DNA of 6,082 nt, taken from contig CAMQRG010000125.1 of assembly GCA_947036475.1 (NCBI GenBank), positions 1 through 6,082 of the forward strand, written 5' to 3'. A program made the translations under genes and the position numbers. Positions 5,600 through 6,082 of this stretch are shown here, in pieces; the stretch's first letter is position 1; each line of letters begins with the position of its first letter. A model generated the notes under the pieces. That model was not told the DNA's origin, made no database searches, and saw nothing but the letters and a program-made list of their open reading frames with translations. The DNA is from an uncultured Clostridia bacterium. Lineage in GTDB: Bacteria; Bacillota; Clostridia; Lachnospirales; Anaerotignaceae.

Positions 5600-6037
5600 T
5601 CAGCGCAGTTCCTTCGGCAGTTTCTGCCACGGCAGGGGCATATAAAGCCGCAGCATCTGCCTTGCAACGCTGTCCGTTCCGCCTTTCAGGCAGTAATCTG
5701 CAATTTTTGCCGCCTCTGGCATTGCCTCTGGCGCGGCATAGGAAAGTTCTGCCGCTTCCATCATGGAGAGGTCGTTTTTGTTGCTGCCGAATACTACACA
5801 TTTTTTCTGAGGCATATCCCGCAGCATGCGCCGCACCATATCCTCTTTTGTTGCGGTTTTATGGTAAATTTTCAAATGGCAGTAATCTTCCGGCGTTTCG
5901 GATTTATCCCGCAGGAAAAGCAGTTCGTTCCGTTCGTCCTGTCTGCGGATTTCATCTTCCAGAAGGTCAGCCTCTGTATCTTTCAATACCAACAGAATAT
6001 ATACCACAATGCCTTCCTCCGGCATATCCCCATATAC
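5600..6037 (-). CDS. HAD-superfamily hydrolase (Cof/HAD-IIB-like), N-terminal part missing
   Basis: Only the last 145 residues are present; the gene runs off the genomic end at 6037. The cap/core boundary shows CHLKIYHKTATKEDMVRRML (53-72), a region that carries the motif III lysine in HAD phosphatases. Motif IV reads VVFGSNKNDLSMMEAAE (81-97), followed by the usual helix-rich tail SYAAPEAMPEAAK and KGGTDSVARQML. HAD-IIB enzymes normally have GDxxND here; the first Asp is Ser85, while Asn88 and Asp89 remain. The family dephosphorylates small metabolites such as sugar phosphates or nucleotides in the cytosol, but the substrate cannot be inferred, and the nucleophile motif DxDxT lies in the missing part. 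An apparent ATG at 6052-6050, encoding MYKRQ, is adapter sequence and not the start. The gene is followed 16 bases later by tcdA, apparently in one operon. Confidence 0.85.
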   Translation of the reverse strand, partial: VYGDMPEEGIVVYILLVLKDTEADLLEDEIRRQDERNELLFLRDKSETPEDYCHLKIYHKTATKEDMVRRMLRDMPQKKCVVFGSNKNDLSMMEAAELSYAAPEAMPEAAKIADYCLKGGTDSVARQMLRLYMPLPWQKLPKELR

Positions 6038-6082
6038 CTGTCTCTTATACACATCTCCGAGCCCACGAGACGCTACGCTATC
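6038..6082. other. Illumina Nextera adapter read-through (not genomic)
   Basis: Bases 6038-6056 are exactly the 19-base Tn5 mosaic end CTGTCTCTTATACACATCT. Bases 6057-6071 are the Nextera read-2 tail CCGAGCCCACGAGAC, 6072-6079 (GCTACGCT) occupy the i7 index position and match what I recall as index N709, and 6080-6082 (ATC) begin the P7 segment. The order and lengths match a library read-through, so this is untrimmed adapter and the biological sequence ends at 6037. Confidence 0.98.

Noticed and set aside
5584..5667. Longer TcdA (267 residues) starting inside the HAD gene
   Set aside because: The added Cys/Arg-rich residues match no TcdA N-terminus, and a good ribosome site precedes the ATG at 5583.
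6050..6052. ATG giving a complete 150-residue HAD protein starting MYKRQ
   Set aside because: The codon lies inside the Nextera mosaic end, so the real gene is truncated at 6037.
6038..6056. Natural Tn5/IS50-type transposon end
   Set aside because: It is followed at once by the Nextera read-2 tail and an i7 index, which do not occur next to natural IS50 ends.

Overview
The window looks like a contig from a mid-GC Clostridia-type bacterium (Bacillota). The reasons are strong AGGAGG-like ribosome binding sites, compact operons closed by short rho-independent terminators, a sigma-A type promoter, an L-box leader, and a tcdA of the kind found in Firmicutes. The exact genus cannot be read from this sequence. 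The right end is not genomic: the last 45 bases (6038-6082) are Illumina Nextera read-through, so this is probably a shotgun or metagenome contig whose true end is at 6037.

Layout. (1) 1-644, + strand: the 3' part of an unrecognised acidic protein gene that enters from the left edge. (2) 678-710: a strong bidirectional terminator shared with the convergent operon to its right. (3) 785-3961, - strand: a complete lysine/diaminopimelate (DAP) transcription unit. In transcription order it has a promoter (3933-3961), a lysine riboswitch aptamer (about 3744-3908), an antiterminator/terminator switch (3669-3750), then asd, dapA and dapB, with a hairpin in each intergenic gap. (4) 4001-4046: the terminator of the next gene upstream. 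(5) 4055-6037, - strand: a 5'-truncated HAD-family hydrolase, then tcdA (a tRNA-modification E1-like enzyme), then a short-chain dehydrogenase/reductase of unknown substrate.

How it works together. Asd makes aspartate semialdehyde, DapA condenses it with pyruvate, and DapB reduces the product to tetrahydrodipicolinate. These are consecutive steps toward DAP (cell wall) and lysine. The leader can sense lysine and stop transcription before asd. DapA lacks the residues that bind lysine in the feedback-inhibited E. coli enzyme, so control here may be mainly at the RNA level.

I found no convincing undescribed system. The most useful observations are the intact lysine riboswitch with a readable switching model, the altered allosteric site in DapA, the HAD hydrolase with a changed metal-binding motif, and the adapter sequence that would create a false N-terminus in the last gene.
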